Assembly: GCA_021839785.1 (NCBI GenBank) | Contig: JAKCAB010000778.1 | Location: forward strand, 1-7,464 | Reading direction: 5' to 3' | DNA: 7,464 nucleotides | Origin: a bacterium | GTDB taxonomy: Bacteria > Verrucomicrobiota > Verrucomicrobiae > Limisphaerales > J093 | Shown here: piece after piece, positions 5,815-7,464 of the stretch | Layout: each line of letters begins with the position of its first letter | Position numbering within the stretch: the stretch's first letter is position 1 | The notes under the pieces: model-generated | Seen by the model: only the letters and a program-made list of their open reading frames with translations | What the model was told of the DNA's origin: nothing | The model's database searches: none | Position numbers and translations under genes: made by a program

Positions 5815-7464
5815 GCGTCAGCGTGTGCAGTCGAGGCCAGAGCCAGAGGATGCACCGGCCCGCTGCCATTCGTGAGCAGCAGATAAGCCGCAACCGTCAT
5901 CGTCCATTTCGAATCTACCATATCATCCACCAACAAGACCGCGCCAGCCGGAACAGTGCCGTGGATCCTTAACGAGCCATCCACATTCCGAGCCTGCTGA
6001 CTGCTGTTTTCCATTTGCTTTTGTGCCGGGCGGTCATCGGTTTTTTCCAGCACGGGATGAAATGGCAGATTCAGCGCCGTTGCGAGACGGCGGGCAAAGT
6101 CCGGCACCAGTTCCGGATGTCGCCGAGAGGGGATGCAGGCAACCCAAGCTGGCGGCGGTTGCGGCGCCCAAGTTCGCACCATCGCGGCACAGGCTTCGAC
6201 CAATTGGTCGGCGAATCGTCCGTCCAGAGATTTTCCTTCACGCACCAACGAACCCCAGCCTGCGTCACCCCACATGCAAAGCACCCGACCGGGTTGAGCC
6301 TGATGTTCGGATGCGATTCGCCCAGCGACCTTCATGTGTGGCAATCCGCCGGTCGGCCATAGGCGGCGCGGCTCCAGCGGCAGACTCGTGCGACGCAGAA
6401 AGGCCACGGCCTCCCGGGCCAGTCCGTCATCAAACGCGGTGGGCAAAGGAGCGATGTTCGGTGCGCGATAAGTTCCCGCATCGCCGTCAAGTGCCCGGAT
6501 GAGAAATTCCATGTGGCCTGAAGTCAACGCCACGTATTCCTGCATTTGTTGCTGCTCTACCCGGCGCAATTCAGTCAGCCGCTCTGCCCGTTGCCAGAAC
6601 GCTTCCGAAAGATTGGCGGTCGTCAAAATCCATTTGCTGCCTTGCTTCACCACCGGAGCTGGCGATTCCAGCGACATGAGTTGCAGCGCCTTGTCAATGC
6701 GTCCTCTGCGAATGTTCACCCGGCTTAAAAGCTCATTGATCGAAAATCCGGCAGCAACACCGCGAAGCGCGTTCAGCGCGGATTCAACCTCCTGCCGTGA
6801 TGGAAAGGCGCTCTCGATGAAATAGTCGTTGATGTCCGATTCTTCTTGTCCACTTAATAACACGCCGTGCGCTTCTGGAATTTGCCGCCCCGCACGACCC
6901 ACCTGCTGATAATAGGCGACCACCGAACCGGGCGTTTGATAATGAATCACAAAGGCGAGGTCGGGTTTATCAAATCCCATTCCCAGCGCGGTAGTTGCTA
7001 CCAAGGCCTTCACGCGGTTTTCCAACAAAGCGTTCTCAAGCTCTACTCGCCGCTCGCCGGTTTCGCCACTGTAGGATTCCGCCTGAATGCCTCGCGATTG
7101 CAACCAACCCGCAACTTGAACTGCATCACGCACGGTGAGTGTGTAGATGATACCACTCCCCCGGATATTCGGCAGATGCGTTGCCAGCCAAGCCATGCGA
7201 GCCGCTTGGCTCGGCATACGAATTGTTTGCAGCCGCAAAGAGGGCCGGCCAAGTTCGCCACGCGATACAGTCAGGCGTGGACCGAGGATGGTCTGCAAAT
7301 CCACCAGCACCCGGTTGTTGGCCGTAGCTGTCGTGGCGAGCACGCGCAAGTTACGTGGCAATGTCCGCATCATTCGCTCAATGAACCGATAGTGCGGACG
7401 GAAATCATGGCCCCAATCCGAAATGCAATGCGCTTCATCCACCACCAGCAACGAGATTCGTCCC
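5811..7464 (-). CDS. psyrT: RecQ-like helicase fused to a phosphoribosyltransferase, PsyrT/RqlH-like (5' end outside window)
   Basis: The frame runs off the right edge, so the N-terminal helicase half with the Walker A motif is not seen; 551 residues remain. Numbered from the TTG at 7451, motif II is DEAHCISDWGHDFRP (5-19), typical of RecQ, followed by TTATA (40-44, motif III), VATTALGMGFDKPDL (151-165, motif V) and QQVGRAGR (182-189, motif VI). A helical and winged-helix-like linker follows. About residues 415-546 form a phosphoribosyltransferase domain: an ACIPSRRHPELV strand-loop, RPAQKQM, then VLLVDDMVDSKWTMT (505-519) at the PRPP-binding position. The linker has no Cys where RecQ proteins carry the zinc-binding cluster. 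In PsyrTA and RqlHI a RecQ-PRTase of this layout is the toxic component, countered by the adjacent DprA-like protein, and the module protects against phages. Its substrate is unknown. It ends in TGA at 5811, overlapping the start of the DprA-like gene by four bases. A solo RecQ-PRTase repair enzyme is possible but fits the neighbour less well. Confidence 0.85.
   Translation of the reverse strand, partial: GRISLLVVDEAHCISDWGHDFRPHYRFIERMMRTLPRNLRVLATTATANNRVLVDLQTILGPRLTVSRGELGRPSLRLQTIRMPSQAARMAWLATHLPNIRGSGIIYTLTVRDAVQVAGWLQSRGIQAESYSGETGERRVELENALLENRVKALVATTALGMGFDKPDLAFVIHYQTPGSVVAYYQQVGRAGRQIPEAHGVLLSGQEESDINDYFIESAFPSRQEVESALNALRGVAAGFSINELLSRVNIRRGRIDKALQLMSLESPAPVVKQGSKWILTTANLSEAFWQRAERLTELRRVEQQQMQEYVALTSGHMEFLIRALDGDAGTYRAPNIAPLPTAFDDGLAREAVAFLRRTSLPLEPRRLWPTGGLPHMKVAGRIASEHQAQPGRVLCMWGDAGWGSLVREGKSLDGRFADQLVEACAAMVRTWAPQPPPAWVACIPSRRHPELVPDFARRLATALNLPFHPVLEKTDDRPAQKQMENSSQQARNVDGSLRIHGTVPAGAVLLVDDMVDSKWTMTVAAYLLLTNGSGPVHPLALASTAHADA

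Noticed and set aside
5811..7464. Housekeeping recQ
   Set aside because: The C-terminal PRTase domain and absent zinc cysteines are not features of housekeeping RecQ.
1..7464. CRISPR array, tRNA, rRNA or insertion sequence
   Set aside because: I saw no regularly spaced repeats, no tRNA cloverleaf, no rRNA-like stretch and no transposase motifs on either strand by eye.

Overview
The window looks like a GC-rich Gram-negative bacterial chromosome with a defence-type accessory segment beside ordinary chromosomal genes. A very large AsmA-like envelope protein implies an outer membrane. A Tat-exported Gfo/Idh/MocA oxidoreductase of the kind expanded in Verrucomicrobiota and Planctomycetota suggests that superphylum, with Verrucomicrobiota my best guess. 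This is inferred from gene style only; no rRNA or other marker is present.

Layout. (1) Positions 3-2462, + strand: the C-terminal 800 or so residues of an AsmA/YhdP-like protein whose start lies outside the window. (2) Positions 2463-2844: a 382-base gap holding a small terminator-like hairpin, a perfect 16-bp palindrome and no convincing gene. (3) Positions 2845-4179, + strand: a complete Tat-signal Gfo/Idh/MocA dehydrogenase, followed by a hairpin terminator at 4199-4242. (4) Positions 4195-4470, - strand: the decayed N-terminus of a type I restriction-modification methyltransferase gene (hsdM), with an internal deletion and two offsetting frameshifts. (5) Positions 4522-7464, - strand: a two-gene operon, a RecQ-like helicase fused to a phosphoribosyltransferase (5' end outside the window) followed, with an ATGA overlap, by a DprA-like protein with a C-terminal winged helix.

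The operon in (5) is the most notable content. A RecQ-helicase/PRTase fusion next to a DprA-like partner is the architecture of the PsyrTA (also called RqlHI) toxin-antitoxin and anti-phage module. By analogy the helicase-PRTase would be the toxin or effector (PsyrT/RqlH) and the DprA-like protein its restraint (PsyrA/RqlI). The hsdM remnant 51 bp downstream on the same strand fits a defence island that has partly eroded. Its recognisable homology stops almost exactly where the terminator of the convergent dehydrogenase ends, which probably marks the edge of the acquired segment. Base composition also seems lower in the island than in the AsmA gene and most of the dehydrogenase.

Family assignments rest on motif recognition by eye; no database search was possible.
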